DNA of 37,195 nucleotides from Saccharothrix deserti (GCF_009769385.1 NZ_VKAB01000061.1:1-37195), one strand, 5' to 3'; positions 15,986 through 23,928 are shown, counted from the stretch's first letter. Made by a program: numbers and translations. The notes: a model not told the origin generated them from the letters alone.

Positions 15986-16944
15986 AAGCGATCGTGTACG
16001 ACAGATATGGCCCGGCCGACGTGTTACGGCTCGCCGACATGGACAGGCCGGAGCCCGGCGACGACGAGGTGCTCGTGCGGGTCCACGCGGCCGGGGTGGA
16101 CTACGGGGTGTGGCACCTCATGACCGGGCTGCCGCTCCCGGTCCGCGCGGCCTTCGGCTTGCGCGCACCTAGGAACCCCGTGCTGGGGCGGGATGTCGCA
16201 GGGACGGTCGAGGCGCTCGGCGCCAACGTGACGAAGTTCCGGGTCGGCGACGAGGTGTTCGGCACTTGCGGCGGCTCGTTCGCCGAGTACGCGTGCGTGC
16301 CGGCGGCGAGATGCGTGCCGAAGCCGGCGAACCTGACGCTCGAACAGGCGGCCGCCGTCCCGGTCTCGGGCCTCACCGCGCTGCACAGCCTGCGCGACGC
16401 CGTCCGGACCGGCGACAAGGTCCTGGTCATCGGCGCGGGTGGCGGGGTGGGCACGTTCGCGGTGCAGCTCGCGAAGGCGTACGGCGCCTCGGTGACCGGC
16501 GTGTGCAGCACCGGCAAGGTCGACCTGGTCCGCTCGATCGGCGCGGACGACGTCGTCGACTACACCCAGACCGACTTCGCCGACGGGACGCGGCACTGGG
16601 ACCTGATCGTCGACACCGGCGGGATGCGGCGACTGTCCCACCTGCGCCGCGCCCTCGCCCCGAGGGGCCGGCTGATCCTCGTCGGCGGCGAGGGCGGCGG
16701 CCGGTGGCTCGGCGGGATGGACCGCGGGCTCCGGGCGATCCTGCTGTCCCCCTTCGTGAGCCAGCGCCTGGGCGGCGTGATCTCCGTGGAGCGCGGCGAG
16801 GACATCGAGGAACTGCGCACGCTGATCGAGGCCGGCAAGCTCGCCCCGGTCGTCGACCGCACGTTCCCGCTCGCCGACGCCGCCCAGGCCATCCGCTACC
16901 TGGAGGAAGGCCGCGCCCGGGGCAAGGTCGTCATCACCATCTAA
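15982..16944 (+). CDS. Zinc-independent MDR quinone oxidoreductase/alcohol dehydrogenase
   Basis: 320 residues of the medium-chain dehydrogenase superfamily: GroES-like N-domain (MKAIVYDRYGPADVLRLADM, GRDVAGTVEALGANVTKFRV), cofactor domain with VLVIGAGGGVGTFAVQLAKA, and the C-terminal PLADAAQAIRYLEEGRARGK of the quinone oxidoreductase group. The zinc-ligand Cys/His pattern is absent. NADPH is the expected cofactor and quinones or enones likely substrates. ATG overlaps the regulator stop (ATGA), with GGGGAGA eleven bases before it. Codon 15 is TTA (16024-16026), a codon rare in such genomes; in Streptomyces it makes expression depend on bldA tRNA. Confidence 0.87.
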   Translation: MKAIVYDRYGPADVLRLADMDRPEPGDDEVLVRVHAAGVDYGVWHLMTGLPLPVRAAFGLRAPRNPVLGRDVAGTVEALGANVTKFRVGDEVFGTCGGSFAEYACVPAARCVPKPANLTLEQAAAVPVSGLTALHSLRDAVRTGDKVLVIGAGGGVGTFAVQLAKAYGASVTGVCSTGKVDLVRSIGADDVVDYTQTDFADGTRHWDLIVDTGGMRRLSHLRRALAPRGRLILVGGEGGGRWLGGMDRGLRAILLSPFVSQRLGGVISVERGEDIEELRTLIEAGKLAPVVDRTFPLADAAQAIRYLEEGRARGKVVITI

Positions 16945-16992
16945 GAACACTCGTTCGAATTGCACCTCAGGTTGTCTGCAGTTGTGGACAAC

Positions 16993-17185
16993 TCAACCGG
17001 CGAGCACGACGACCTCCGCACGCGTGCCGAACAGGCTGACCGGCCGACGATCCAGGATCCGCAACCCAGCCAACAGCCCGGTCCGCGTCCCGGCCGGTAG
17101 GAGCAGCACCGCACGACCGCCGGGCCGCAGCACCTGGCGCAGTTCCCGCCAGAGCCGGTGGGCCGTCGGGCGAGGACCCCGGCCG
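16993..17185 (-). pseudogene. Methyltransferase C-terminal remnant
   Basis: The minus frame ending at 16993 encodes HRLWRELRQVLRPGGRAVLL, LPAGTRTGLLAGLRIL and RRPVSLFGTRAEVVVLAG. 'LWRELRQVLRPGGRAVLL' is the strand-4/5 region of class I SAM-dependent (TRM11/THUMP-like) methyltransferases. The SAM-binding N-terminal half is not found in frame. An upstream TVVTDYGSDAVGRRPG in another frame may be part of it. Confidence 0.55.
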
Positions 17186-17253
17186 GCGGCCCACCGCGTC
17201 GGAGCCGTAGTCGGTGACCACAGTGGACAGTGCCGGAGCGGTTATGTGAGCTG

Positions 17254-17554
17254 TCAAGCTGTCTCAATGGCCTGGTGCACGGCCTGGTCGAGCAGTGGTG
17301 TGTTGTGTTCGGTGAGCAGACTGGCCGATCGGGCCAGAGTTTCCAGGGAGCTGCCGGGGCGCGGACGGGTCGATCACTTGGGTGGTGAGCCCCAGCCGAG
17401 GGACGCCGAGCGCGAGTGTGTCTCGCAAGCCTGCCCTGACCAGGCTGCTGACATCCCCGGTCGGCCGAGGTGGTGTCCCGGTGTGCGCCGTGTCGCCTTG
17501 CGCCGCGAACAGGTAGACGAGCATCCGGGTGTCGGCGCGGAGTTCGCGGATCAC
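17254..17554 (-). pseudogene. Frameshifted hypothetical gene fragment
   Basis: Opening frame: VIRELRADTRMLVYLFAAQG, DTAHTGTPPRPTGDVSSLVR, LRDTLALGVPRLGLTTQVI. A shift near 17370 then gives RPGSSLETLARSASLLTEHN and TPLLDQAVHQAIETA before a stop at 17254-17256. The second stretch is a good amphipathic helix, so both frames look genuinely coding. Family not recognised. Confidence 0.4.
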
Positions 17555-18138
17555 GGGCAGCCGGCGCCGGCCGGATCGACTCGTGGCCTTTGCCCGCGCT
17601 GCAGCTTCTGGCTACCGGTCAACCCGCCAGCCGCACGGGCGCGGCGGCGTAGCTGAACTTCGGTGAACGTCCGGTCCGCACACCGATGATCGCCGGGTGC
17701 GCTGGCTTCCACGATCGCACGACCCGGGCCGGAGTGGACCGCCGGAAGCGGACTACGTACACGGCCGCTATATCGTCGGGTCCAGCAACACCTCGTGCTT
17801 GGTACAGCGAGGGTTCTCCACCCGCGACGACCTGCGGCGCGTCGGCGAGCGCGGGAAGGGGCACCGCTTGACGGGTGGCCGTGAGTGTCCTCATCAGACC
17901 GTCCGGGTTGTTCTGCACCGGTGCCGTGGGGATGTCCGCGCTGGTCGTGCGGTCGCTGGCCATGTGACTCGCCTACCGCGCGGCCGGGCGCACCGGGTCG
18001 GTGGTCGGTGTCGTGCTCGCCAGGAGTCCACTGGTCGACTCCGGTTCGCTGTGGTTCGCCCTGGTACCGCTGCTGTTCTCGCCAGGGCTCGGTGACGCGT
18101 GCTTCCGGCCCGGCTCGTGGGTGGCTCCCGGCCCGCGT
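17555..18138. other. Degenerate region with possible coding relics
   Basis: No complete gene. A plus-strand stretch (about 17730-17880: YVHGRYIVGSSNTSCLVQRG, FSTRDDLRRVGERGKGHR) has GC-rich third positions, and 17965-18125 reads as a hydrophobic segment (SVVGVVLARSPLVDSGSLWF, ALVPLLFSPGLG) of a lost membrane protein. Neither could be assigned. Confidence 0.4.
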
Positions 18139-18501
18139 CTAGCTAGCCATCCGCCGCTCCGTGGCCACCAGGTACTCCCGCAGTGTCTGGCGGGACTCGA
18201 CGAGCGTGTCGATCTGCTCGTCCAGTCCCGCGATGCGCGCCCGTAGCAGGTCCAGGGTCTCCGGGCAGGGCTTCAGGTCGGGGGCCGGGCCGGTGACGCA
18301 CGGTTGGAGGTATCCGATCTCCTGGGTCGACAACCCGGCGTCGAGCAGTTTCCTGATCTGGGCCACGGTCAGCACGGCGTCGTCGCCGTACTCGCGGTAG
18401 CCGTTGCCGCCGCGGTCGGGCACCAGCAGGCCCTGCGCCTCGTAGTACCGCAGTTGGTGCGGGTTCGCCCCGGTCCGCCGACTCAGCTCCCCGATCAGCA
18501 C
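18139..18501 (-). CDS. MerR-family transcriptional regulator
   Basis: 120 residues. The winged helix MLIGELSRRTGANPHQLRYY and EAQGLLVPDRGGNGYREYGD is followed by a coiled-coil dimer helix (RARIAGLDEQIDTLVESRQT). Two Cys (near residues 68 and 79, in QPCVTG and KPCPE) flank the start of the dimer helix. They could sense redox or metals, but the spacing is not that of a known metal MerR. GTG 18501 start with GGGGGAT upstream. Divergent from the imine reductase-like gene, with a palindromic operator between; MerR proteins untwist promoters with overlong spacers, which fits this intergenic region. Confidence 0.86.
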   Translation of the reverse strand: MLIGELSRRTGANPHQLRYYEAQGLLVPDRGGNGYREYGDDAVLTVAQIRKLLDAGLSTQEIGYLQPCVTGPAPDLKPCPETLDLLRARIAGLDEQIDTLVESRQTLREYLVATERRMAS

Positions 18502-18512
18502 GCGAATCCCCC

Positions 18513-18544
18513 TTGACCTTCATACCGGTGTGAACGTTGACGAT
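18513..18544 (+). promoter_or_regulatory. MerR-type promoter with palindromic operator in an overlong spacer
   Basis: TTGACC (18513-18518) is followed by the near-perfect 16-bp palindrome TTCATACCGGTGTGAA (18519-18534) and a weak -10, GACGAT (18539-18544), at 20-bp spacing. A dyad centred between the hexamers of an overlong spacer is the signature of MerR-activated promoters. It drives 18571-19434 and also covers the MerR gene's own start region. Confidence 0.68.
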
Positions 18545-18570
18545 TGTGCCACCGATCAGAGAAGGAGCAC

Positions 18571-19434
18571 ATGATGCACACCGGCACACCCGTCACGGTT
18601 CTGGGCCTCGGACTGATGGGCGGCGCCCTCGCCGGGGCGTTCCTGCGCGCGGGACACCCGATGACCGTGTGGAACCGCACGGCGGCCAAGGCCGACGACC
18701 TCGTGGCCCGGGGCGCGACGCTCGCCGAGTCTCCAGCGGCCGCGATCGCGGCCGCCCCGCTCGTGGTGGTCTGCGTGTCGGACTACGACGCCGTGGCGGA
18801 CGTCCTCGACGGACCGCTCGACGGTCGGGTCGTGGTGAACCTGACCTCGGGCACGCCCTCGCGCGCCAGAGCGCTCGCCGAGGAGGTGGCGCGCCGCGGC
18901 GGCGGCTACCTCGACGGCGGGATCATGGCCGTCCCGGAGGCCGTCGGCACGGCCGACGCCGTGCTCGCCTACAGCGGGCCGCGACCGCTGTACGACGCCC
19001 ACGAGTCCACGCTGGACAGCCTCGGCACGGGCCTCCACCTCGGCGATGACCCCGGACTGTCGGCCACGCACGAGATGGCCACGCTCGTCCTCATGTGGGG
19101 CATGCTCGACGGTTTCCTCAACGGAGCCGCGATCCTCGGCACGGCCGGTGTCTCCGCCACGGCGTACCTCCCCATCGCACGGATGGCAATCGACACGGTG
19201 GCCGGCTGGCTGCCGGGCTACGCGCGGCAAGCCGACGACGGCATCTACCCGGCCGACGACGGCACTGTCGACACCCACCTGGCGGCGATGGCGCACGTGG
19301 TCGAGGAGAGCGAGTCGCTCGGCGTCAACGCCGAGCTGCCGAGGCTCGTCAAAGTACTGGCCGAGCGAGCGGCGACCGCCGGTCACGGCGCCAGCGGGTA
19401 CGTGGCGCTGGTGGAGCAGTTCCGCAAGCCATGA
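18571..19434 (+). CDS. Imine reductase-like NAD(P)-dependent oxidoreductase (paralogue 2)
   Basis: 287 residues, same superfamily as 12291-13172: VTVLGLGLMGGALAGAFLRA, VWNRTAAKADDLVARGATLA, VNLTSGTPSRA, and C-terminal helices with LVLMWGMLDGFLNGAAILGT. At the place where paralogue 1 has LYDVALL this one has THEMATL, so a Glu replaces the Asp, suggesting different stereochemistry or substrate. ATG 18571 is chosen because GAAGGAG sits three to four bases upstream; a second ATG follows directly. Controlled by the divergent MerR gene. The natural reaction of this family is mostly unknown; enzymes reduce cyclic imines or perform reductive amination in vitro. Confidence 0.85.
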   Translation: MMHTGTPVTVLGLGLMGGALAGAFLRAGHPMTVWNRTAAKADDLVARGATLAESPAAAIAAAPLVVVCVSDYDAVADVLDGPLDGRVVVNLTSGTPSRARALAEEVARRGGGYLDGGIMAVPEAVGTADAVLAYSGPRPLYDAHESTLDSLGTGLHLGDDPGLSATHEMATLVLMWGMLDGFLNGAAILGTAGVSATAYLPIARMAIDTVAGWLPGYARQADDGIYPADDGTVDTHLAAMAHVVEESESLGVNAELPRLVKVLAERAATAGHGASGYVALVEQFRKP

Positions 19435-19575
19435 GTCGCGCGGTGGCGGCAGGGCCCCGCACCTAAAGATCTTTTGGTAATAGGGCGATTCGCTGCGAGC
19501 AGTTCGGCTTGCCCGGTAGGACAATCGCGGTCCACTGAGCCGGTAGCCGAGGAAAGGGGCGCGGTGGGTGCGAAG

Positions 19576-20187
19576 CTATTCCGAGCGTGAAGCGCCGCGT
19601 GCGGCGGTCACGAAGTCGCGCATGAGGTTGTGGTCCTTGACGCCGCGGGCGGACTCGATGCCGCTGGACACGTCCACGCCCCACGGTCGTGCTTCCGTGA
19701 CGGACGCGGCGACGTTGTCGACGCTGAGGCCGCCGGCGAGCAGCCACCGACCCCGAGGTCGGGCGGACGTGAGCACGCCGAGGTCCCAGCGTTCGCCGGA
19801 GCCCGCCACGGGTGAGTCGAGCAGCAGCATCCGTTCGCCGTAGGCGCCGACTCGCACATCGGTGTCCGGGGTCAGCGTGACGGCACGCACCAGCGGAATA
19901 CCGGACGTCGACAAGTCGTCGAACGCCGCCTTCGGGTAGCCGCCGTGCAGCTGGACGGCCCCGATACCGGACTCCACCGCGAGCCTGCGGACCTCCGCCG
20001 GGGACACCTGGCGGAACACCCCGATGGCGAGGACGTGCGGCGGCACTTCGCGCACGAGTCGTCGTGCGGTGTCGAGGTCGACCTGTCGCACGCTCTCGCT
20101 GAAGACGAATCCGACGGCATCCGCTCCCGCGTCCACGGCGGCGGTGACGTCGGCTTCGGTGCGCAGTCCGCACAACTTCACATACAC
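19576..20187 (-). CDS. trpF: Phosphoribosylanthranilate isomerase
   Basis: 203-residue TIM barrel converting N-(5-phosphoribosyl)anthranilate to the carboxyphenylamino-deoxyribulose phosphate in tryptophan synthesis. Catalytic Cys6 (VKLCGLR) and Asp124 (LLLDSPVAGSG) are present, as are phosphate-binding AGGL (151-154) and VDVSSGIE (171-178). GTG 20187 is the start. Streptomyces and Mycobacterium typically lack trpF and use the bifunctional PriA, so a dedicated trpF standing alone, away from other trp genes, is notable. It may serve anthranilate handling in a specialised pathway or be horizontally acquired. The barrel looks complete. Confidence 0.9.
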   Translation of the reverse strand: MYVKLCGLRTEADVTAAVDAGADAVGFVFSESVRQVDLDTARRLVREVPPHVLAIGVFRQVSPAEVRRLAVESGIGAVQLHGGYPKAAFDDLSTSGIPLVRAVTLTPDTDVRVGAYGERMLLLDSPVAGSGERWDLGVLTSARPRGRWLLAGGLSVDNVAASVTEARPWGVDVSSGIESARGVKDHNLMRDFVTAARGASRSE

Positions 20188-20344
20188 CGCGCGACGTTAG
20201 CACCACAAGTCAGCGGTCACCTCGTGGCGGGGTTCGTCGTCCCGGAAATGCCTCCGGCGAGTCGAGCTCCGGATCGACTACCGAACAAGTATTCGCAACA
20301 CGTTAACTACACTTTCAACGACTACCACAAAGAGACCGGACACA

Positions 20345-20364
20345 TTTGTCATGCGTGTGACAAA
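20345..20364. promoter_or_regulatory. Perfect inverted repeat upstream of trpF, putative operator
   Basis: TTTGTCATGCGTGTGACAAA has 7-bp arms and a 6-bp centre, in a locally AT-rich patch (about 20280-20430) between the HxlR gene and trpF, 158 bp before the trpF start. The TGTCA/TGACA arms resemble operators of dimeric one-component regulators. No T-run follows, so it is a poor terminator. Cognate regulator unknown. The rest of 20188-20449 shows no gene. Confidence 0.5.
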
Positions 20365-20449
20365 CGGGGTCGAGGAATACAGTGCACTCACGTTCACCAG
20401 GCGCGTGACCGTAATTATCCGCGACCCGCCGGACACGCGGGCGAACCGC

Positions 20450-20872
20450 TCAGCGGCCTGCCTCGTCGGGATGCTCGGCGTCCCACCGCTGCCGGGCCGC
20501 GGCCATGGTGTCCTGGTGGTCGCGCGACCAGTCGGCGAGGCCGGAGATCGTCTTCGCGAGGCTGTCGCCGACGTCGGTGAGCCGGTACTCCACCTGTGGC
20601 GGGATGGTCGCGTAGACCGTCCGCTCGACCAGGCCGTCGCGGCACAGCCGACGCGTGGTCACGGTGAGCATCCGTTGCGAGATACCGGGAATCGCCCGCT
20701 GCAACTCGCGGTAACGGCGAACGCCCTTGACCAACTCCACGACGACCAGCACGGTCCACTTGTCGCCGAGGCGATCGAGGACCTCACGGATACCGCAGTT
20801 GTCCTCGCCACACGGACCGACCGGCTCGGCACCGCTGACCTGCGGGGTTACCGCGGTGTGCGCGACAGACAC
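20450..20872 (-). CDS. HxlR-family winged-helix regulator
   Basis: 140 residues: CGIREVLDRLGDKWTVLVVV, ELQRAIPGISQRMLTVTTRR, LCRDGLVERTVYATIPPQVE and YRLTDVGDSLAKTISGLADW are the canonical HxlR/YodB/HypR fold. Two N-terminal cysteines (GPCGEDNC) include the family's redox-active Cys position. GTG 20872 has AAGGAGG eight bases upstream. Divergent from an NAD(P)H-binding reductase, an arrangement typical of quinone- or electrophile-responsive repression, with the reductase as the expected target. Confidence 0.88.
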   Translation of the reverse strand: MSVAHTAVTPQVSGAEPVGPCGEDNCGIREVLDRLGDKWTVLVVVELVKGVRRYRELQRAIPGISQRMLTVTTRRLCRDGLVERTVYATIPPQVEYRLTDVGDSLAKTISGLADWSRDHQDTMAAARQRWDAEHPDEAGR

Positions 20873-20883
20873 GGTAGTGCCTC

Positions 20884-20919
20884 CTTACGGTCTCGGCCCG
20901 GGATCACGATCCTACGGTC
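20884..20919. promoter_or_regulatory. Direct repeats CTTACGGTC / CCTACGGTC in the divergent HxlR promoter
   Basis: Two 9-bp near-identical repeats (20884-20892 and 20911-20919) lie 27 bp start to start in the 77-bp gap between the divergent genes. The first overlaps the HxlR ribosome binding site. Helically phased half-sites would fit an HxlR dimer pair, but the assignment is tentative. Confidence 0.4.
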
Positions 20920-20949
20920 ACCAAACCGAACCGCAGTGAGGGGTATTCC

Positions 20950-21840
20950 ATGATGCTGGTGACCGGTGCGTCCGGCGCGCTCGGAGGTCTGATCCTCGAC
21001 CGGCTCGGCGCCGTCGCCGACCTGGGCGTGGTGGCGGGCACGCGTGCGGCCACGGGCGCCGCCCGTCGGATCGACTTCGACGACCCGACCACGCTCGTCG
21101 GTGGTTTCACCGGCGTGCGGGTGCTGGTGTTCGTCTCCGCCGGCTACGCCGAGGACGACGTGGTGCTGGCCCGGCACGGTGCGGTGGTCGACGCGGCCGC
21201 CACGGCGGGAGTCCGGCATGTGATCTACACCAGCCTGGCCGGTTCGGGCGATCAGCTGAGCATCGCGCTGGCGCACCGGTGGACCGAAGCCCGTCTGGCC
21301 GAGGCCCCGTTCGACGTCACCGTGCTGCGCAACGGGCTGTACGCGGAGATCCCGGCGGGACTGGCGATGAGTTCCGCCGAATCCGCGGCCACCACCGGCG
21401 TGTTCACCGCGCCCCTCGGCCACGGCCGGGTATCGGTCGTGGCCAGGGAAGACCTCGCCGACGTCGCGGCCCGCGTAGCGGTGGAGACACAGGCCGATCT
21501 CGCCGCCGGACAGCGCAGCCGCCACGCCGGGCGCACGTACGAACTGGCGGGCGCGACCGCCATCGGCGGGGAGGACATCGCCGGGGTGCTCGCCGAGGTT
21601 CTCGGGCGCCCGGTGACGTACCAGCCGGTGTCGCTGGCCCAGGCCCGGGAAGCACTGGCCGGCGGCGGGCTCGAGCCGTACCAGGTGTCGCACACGCTCT
21701 CGATGTTCGCCAACACCGGCGCGGGCCTGTTGGAGTCCCCCGGCGACGACCTGGCCGCACTGCTGCCGACCCCGCCACGACCGGCGCTGGAGTTGATCTG
21801 CGACGCGCTGAAGGCCGTGGTCCCCCTCCCGGCGGCCTGA
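20950..21840 (+). CDS. NmrA-like NAD(P)H-binding oxidoreductase (quinone reductase QorB type)
   Basis: 296 residues of the atypical SDR/NmrA-HSCARG group. N-terminal MLVTGASGALGGLILDRLGA is the dinucleotide motif, RHVIYTSLAGSGD the beta5 strand, and VTVLRNGLYAEI and GRTYELAGATAIGGEDIAGV the later signature segments also seen in QorB. The catalytic Tyr-Lys of classical SDRs is not used. Likely reduces quinones or senses NADPH. ATG 20950 with GAGGGG upstream. Target of the divergent HxlR regulator. Confidence 0.85.
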   Translation: MMLVTGASGALGGLILDRLGAVADLGVVAGTRAATGAARRIDFDDPTTLVGGFTGVRVLVFVSAGYAEDDVVLARHGAVVDAAATAGVRHVIYTSLAGSGDQLSIALAHRWTEARLAEAPFDVTVLRNGLYAEIPAGLAMSSAESAATTGVFTAPLGHGRVSVVAREDLADVAARVAVETQADLAAGQRSRHAGRTYELAGATAIGGEDIAGVLAEVLGRPVTYQPVSLAQAREALAGGGLEPYQVSHTLSMFANTGAGLLESPGDDLAALLPTPPRPALELICDALKAVVPLPAA

Positions 21841-22039
21841 CGGAGCTTGGCGTGCCGCTGGCCTGTTCCCGCTGCCGGCTGCGGCGAAGTCCGCCGGGGG
21901 CGCTTGGGCTGCTCGCTGCGCCGCACCCGGCGTGGGCGACGGACTATGCCGCATAGCGCGCACGAGCGGGGGGACACGCGGCGCAGGGGGCGGGTAAGCC
22001 CACGTCGTTATGTCCCTTGAGGCCGGGCGTGTGAGTTGG

Positions 22040-22158
22040 TCACTGCGAGGTGGCTCCGCCGTCGATCGGCAGCCCGCGCCGGTTGCGCAACGGCCTCCCC
22101 GATGCCGGAGGTTCCCTTGGTCACCAGGAATCACCTTGCCCGCCAAGCGCTCAGCCAT
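22040..22158 (-). pseudogene. SDR gene collapsed to its two ends
   Basis: On the minus strand ATG 22158 begins MAERLAGKVI; after a one-base shift the frame reads LVTKGTSGIGEAVAQ, the start and TGxxxGIG motif of an SDR. Within a few codons it jumps to LPIDGGATSQ and a stop at 22040-22042, the standard SDR C-terminus. About 220 residues between are gone. The preceding 21841-22039 contains nothing recognisable. Confidence 0.72.
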
Positions 22159-22190
22159 ACCGATCTTCCTACCAGCCGTCGCGTGAACGT

Positions 22191-22236
22191 CCTCTTCTGC
22201 CGCGAACCGGGCGTTGCGGAGCGACCTCTTCTGCCG
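22191..22236. repeat. 12-bp direct repeat CCTCTTCTGCCG, 34 bp apart
   Basis: Exact copies at 22191-22202 and 22225-22236, upstream of the collapsed SDR's start. They may be operator half-sites left from its lost regulation. No regulator gene adjoins. Confidence 0.4.
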
Positions 22237-22279
22237 GCGCGGACGTTCTGCTGTCAGGCTGGGAAAGCCGTATACGAGG

Positions 22280-22900
22280 TCACATGCGCTCACGCGGTAT
22301 GCCGAACTGACGGGCGAGGTGCCAGCAGAGCACGTAGAGCGCGAGCGCCAGCCCGGTGCCTTGAACGCCGCCGACCAAACAACCGGCGTACCCAGTCGTA
22401 GGCACTGACCTGGCTCACCGGATCGGCGAGCGCGATACCCGCACCGGCGGCCGCGGCGACCGCGATCCCGCCGAGAACCCATCTGCGCATTCCCCTCGGC
22501 GGGGCTCGCCAGTGTTCCCCGTTGCCGTGTGGGGCGCGGCGATACCAGCGCAAAACGACGATACCGAGTAGCAGCAGGCCACCGAGCGAGGACGCATAGC
22601 CGATCACGTTGTACAGGCGGTGGGGACCGACGACCGACAGCCGCAGCATCGGCCAATGCCGCACCGCGGCACCGTCGGTGTGGGTGACAGCGTCCCAGGC
22701 GAGGTGGGTTGCGGCACCCACGATCAACGAGCCGACCGCGATGATGCGCGCCCGCCAGGTGTGCAACCGGGCGACGAGATCCGGCGGGGTGACGCGGGCG
22801 CGCCACCCTTCAGAGGACAGGGCCAGAAGCGGCTCCAGAACCAGAACCCCGATGAGCAACAGCAGAATGCACCGCGGCCGGATGGGCGAACGTGAACGGC
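22280..22900 (-). pseudogene. DUF4184-type membrane protein, frameshifted at both ends
   Basis: GTG 22900 opens VPFTFAHPAAV, the hallmark start of DUF4184 proteins. The frame then shifts and a segment is missing before LLLLIGVLVLEPLLALSSEG and the helices RIIAVGSLIVGAATHLAWDA, LYNVIGYASSLGGLLLLGIV and WVLGGIAVAAAAGAGIALAD. A second shift near 22395 is needed to reach GTGLALALYVLCWHLARQFG and IPRERM before a stop at 22280-22282. The middle carries the family's HLAWDA.TH motif. Not expressed as a normal protein. Confidence 0.7.
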
Positions 22901-23277
22901 ACGCCGACGACTCCCGTTCCTCGAAGGTGCACGGCCGCAACGCTCGACCATGGACGGACACCTTCGGCCCGATCGCCGGATCCTAGTACTCCGGCCGTGG
23001 ATCGTGATCTCCCCGGCATGGCGGTCCCGGACGCACGAGCCCACCGCGTGGACCGTCCCACCAGTTGAGCTCCGCTTTGACTTGGGTGAATCTATCCGCG
23101 AGCAGCGTTCGGTGGATCCCACACCGCGGCGATACTCGGACGCTAACGGGTGTCGACGTCGCCGACCGGGCCGAGCCGGCTGTCCACTGGTGTTGCCGGG
23201 CGGGTGGTGGGTGTGGGGCCATCAGGGTGGTGGGTCTGTTTCCGAGTTGGCTGATCGTGCAACCGAGGAGGTCGTGG
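22901..23277. other. Gap without a recognisable gene
   Basis: No gene supported on either strand. GAGGAG at 23265-23270 is the ribosome binding site of the following kinase gene. The open frame that extends the kinase upstream to 23065 is unlike protein. Confidence 0.4.
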
Positions 23278-23928
23278 ATGCGTCTGCATCCGGGTGAGGT
23301 CCAGGCCACGGGTTGGCGGGTCGAGAAGCTGTCCGATGTCGTGCGGCGACTGCGCGAGGCAGCACCCGACGTCACCGGACGTCCCCTTCTCATCGCGATC
23401 GACGGGCGCGGCGGCGCCGGGAAGTCCACCCTCGTCGAACGGTTGCGAATGATCGTCCCCGCGTCCGGGGTCGTGCACACCGACGACGTCGCCTGGAACC
23501 ACGCGTGCTTCGACTGGGGAGACCTGATGGTCGAGAACGTCCTGCGGCCCCTGCACCGGGGCGAGGCGGTGGAGTTCCGACCGTCGGCCTGGATCGGGCA
23601 CCACCGACCCGGCGCGATCCGCGTCCCGGCCGGGGCGGACGTCGTGTGGGTCGAGGGCACCGGGGTCATCCGCGAGGAGTTCGCCCAGTGGATCGACGCC
23701 TCGATCTGGATGCAGGGCGACTTGGACGAGCAGGAACGCCGACTGGTGGCACGCGACGGTGACTCCGTCGCCCAGCAACGGCACATCGCCGAGTGGCTGG
23801 CCGAGGAACTGCCGTTCATGCTCCGCGAACAGCCGTGGCGGAAGGCGACGATCGTCGTGGCCGGCACGACCGAACTCCACCACGACCCCGATACCGAGAT
23901 CGTCATCGCCCCTCCGGCAGTTCCTTGA
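23278..23928 (+). CDS. P-loop NTPase of the uridine/nucleoside kinase-like type
   Basis: 216 residues. Walker A is LIAIDGRGGAGKSTLVERLR (P-loop about 43-50). VVHTDDVAWN provides the substrate-side acidic residues, and VVWVEGTGVIREEF resembles the Walker B/lid side of uridine-kinase-like proteins. The C-terminal half (DEQERRLVARDGDS, EWLAEELPFMLREQPW) is the usual lid-helix region. ATG 23278 with GAGGAG eight bases upstream is the best start. Related actinobacterial proteins are annotated as uridine kinase family members of unknown substrate. No neighbour suggests its pathway. Confidence 0.8.
   Translation: MRLHPGEVQATGWRVEKLSDVVRRLREAAPDVTGRPLLIAIDGRGGAGKSTLVERLRMIVPASGVVHTDDVAWNHACFDWGDLMVENVLRPLHRGEAVEFRPSAWIGHHRPGAIRVPAGADVVWVEGTGVIREEFAQWIDASIWMQGDLDEQERRLVARDGDSVAQQRHIAEWLAEELPFMLREQPWRKATIVVAGTTELHHDPDTEIVIAPPAVP

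Noticed and set aside
17619..17963. 114-codon minus-strand open frame as a gene
   Set aside because: No family recognised, no ribosome binding site, and third-position GC is lower than in the opposite plus frame; left as a degenerate region.
20345..20364. Inverted repeat as terminator of the HxlR gene
   Set aside because: AT-rich 7-bp arms without a T tract make a weak terminator; an operator is the better reading.
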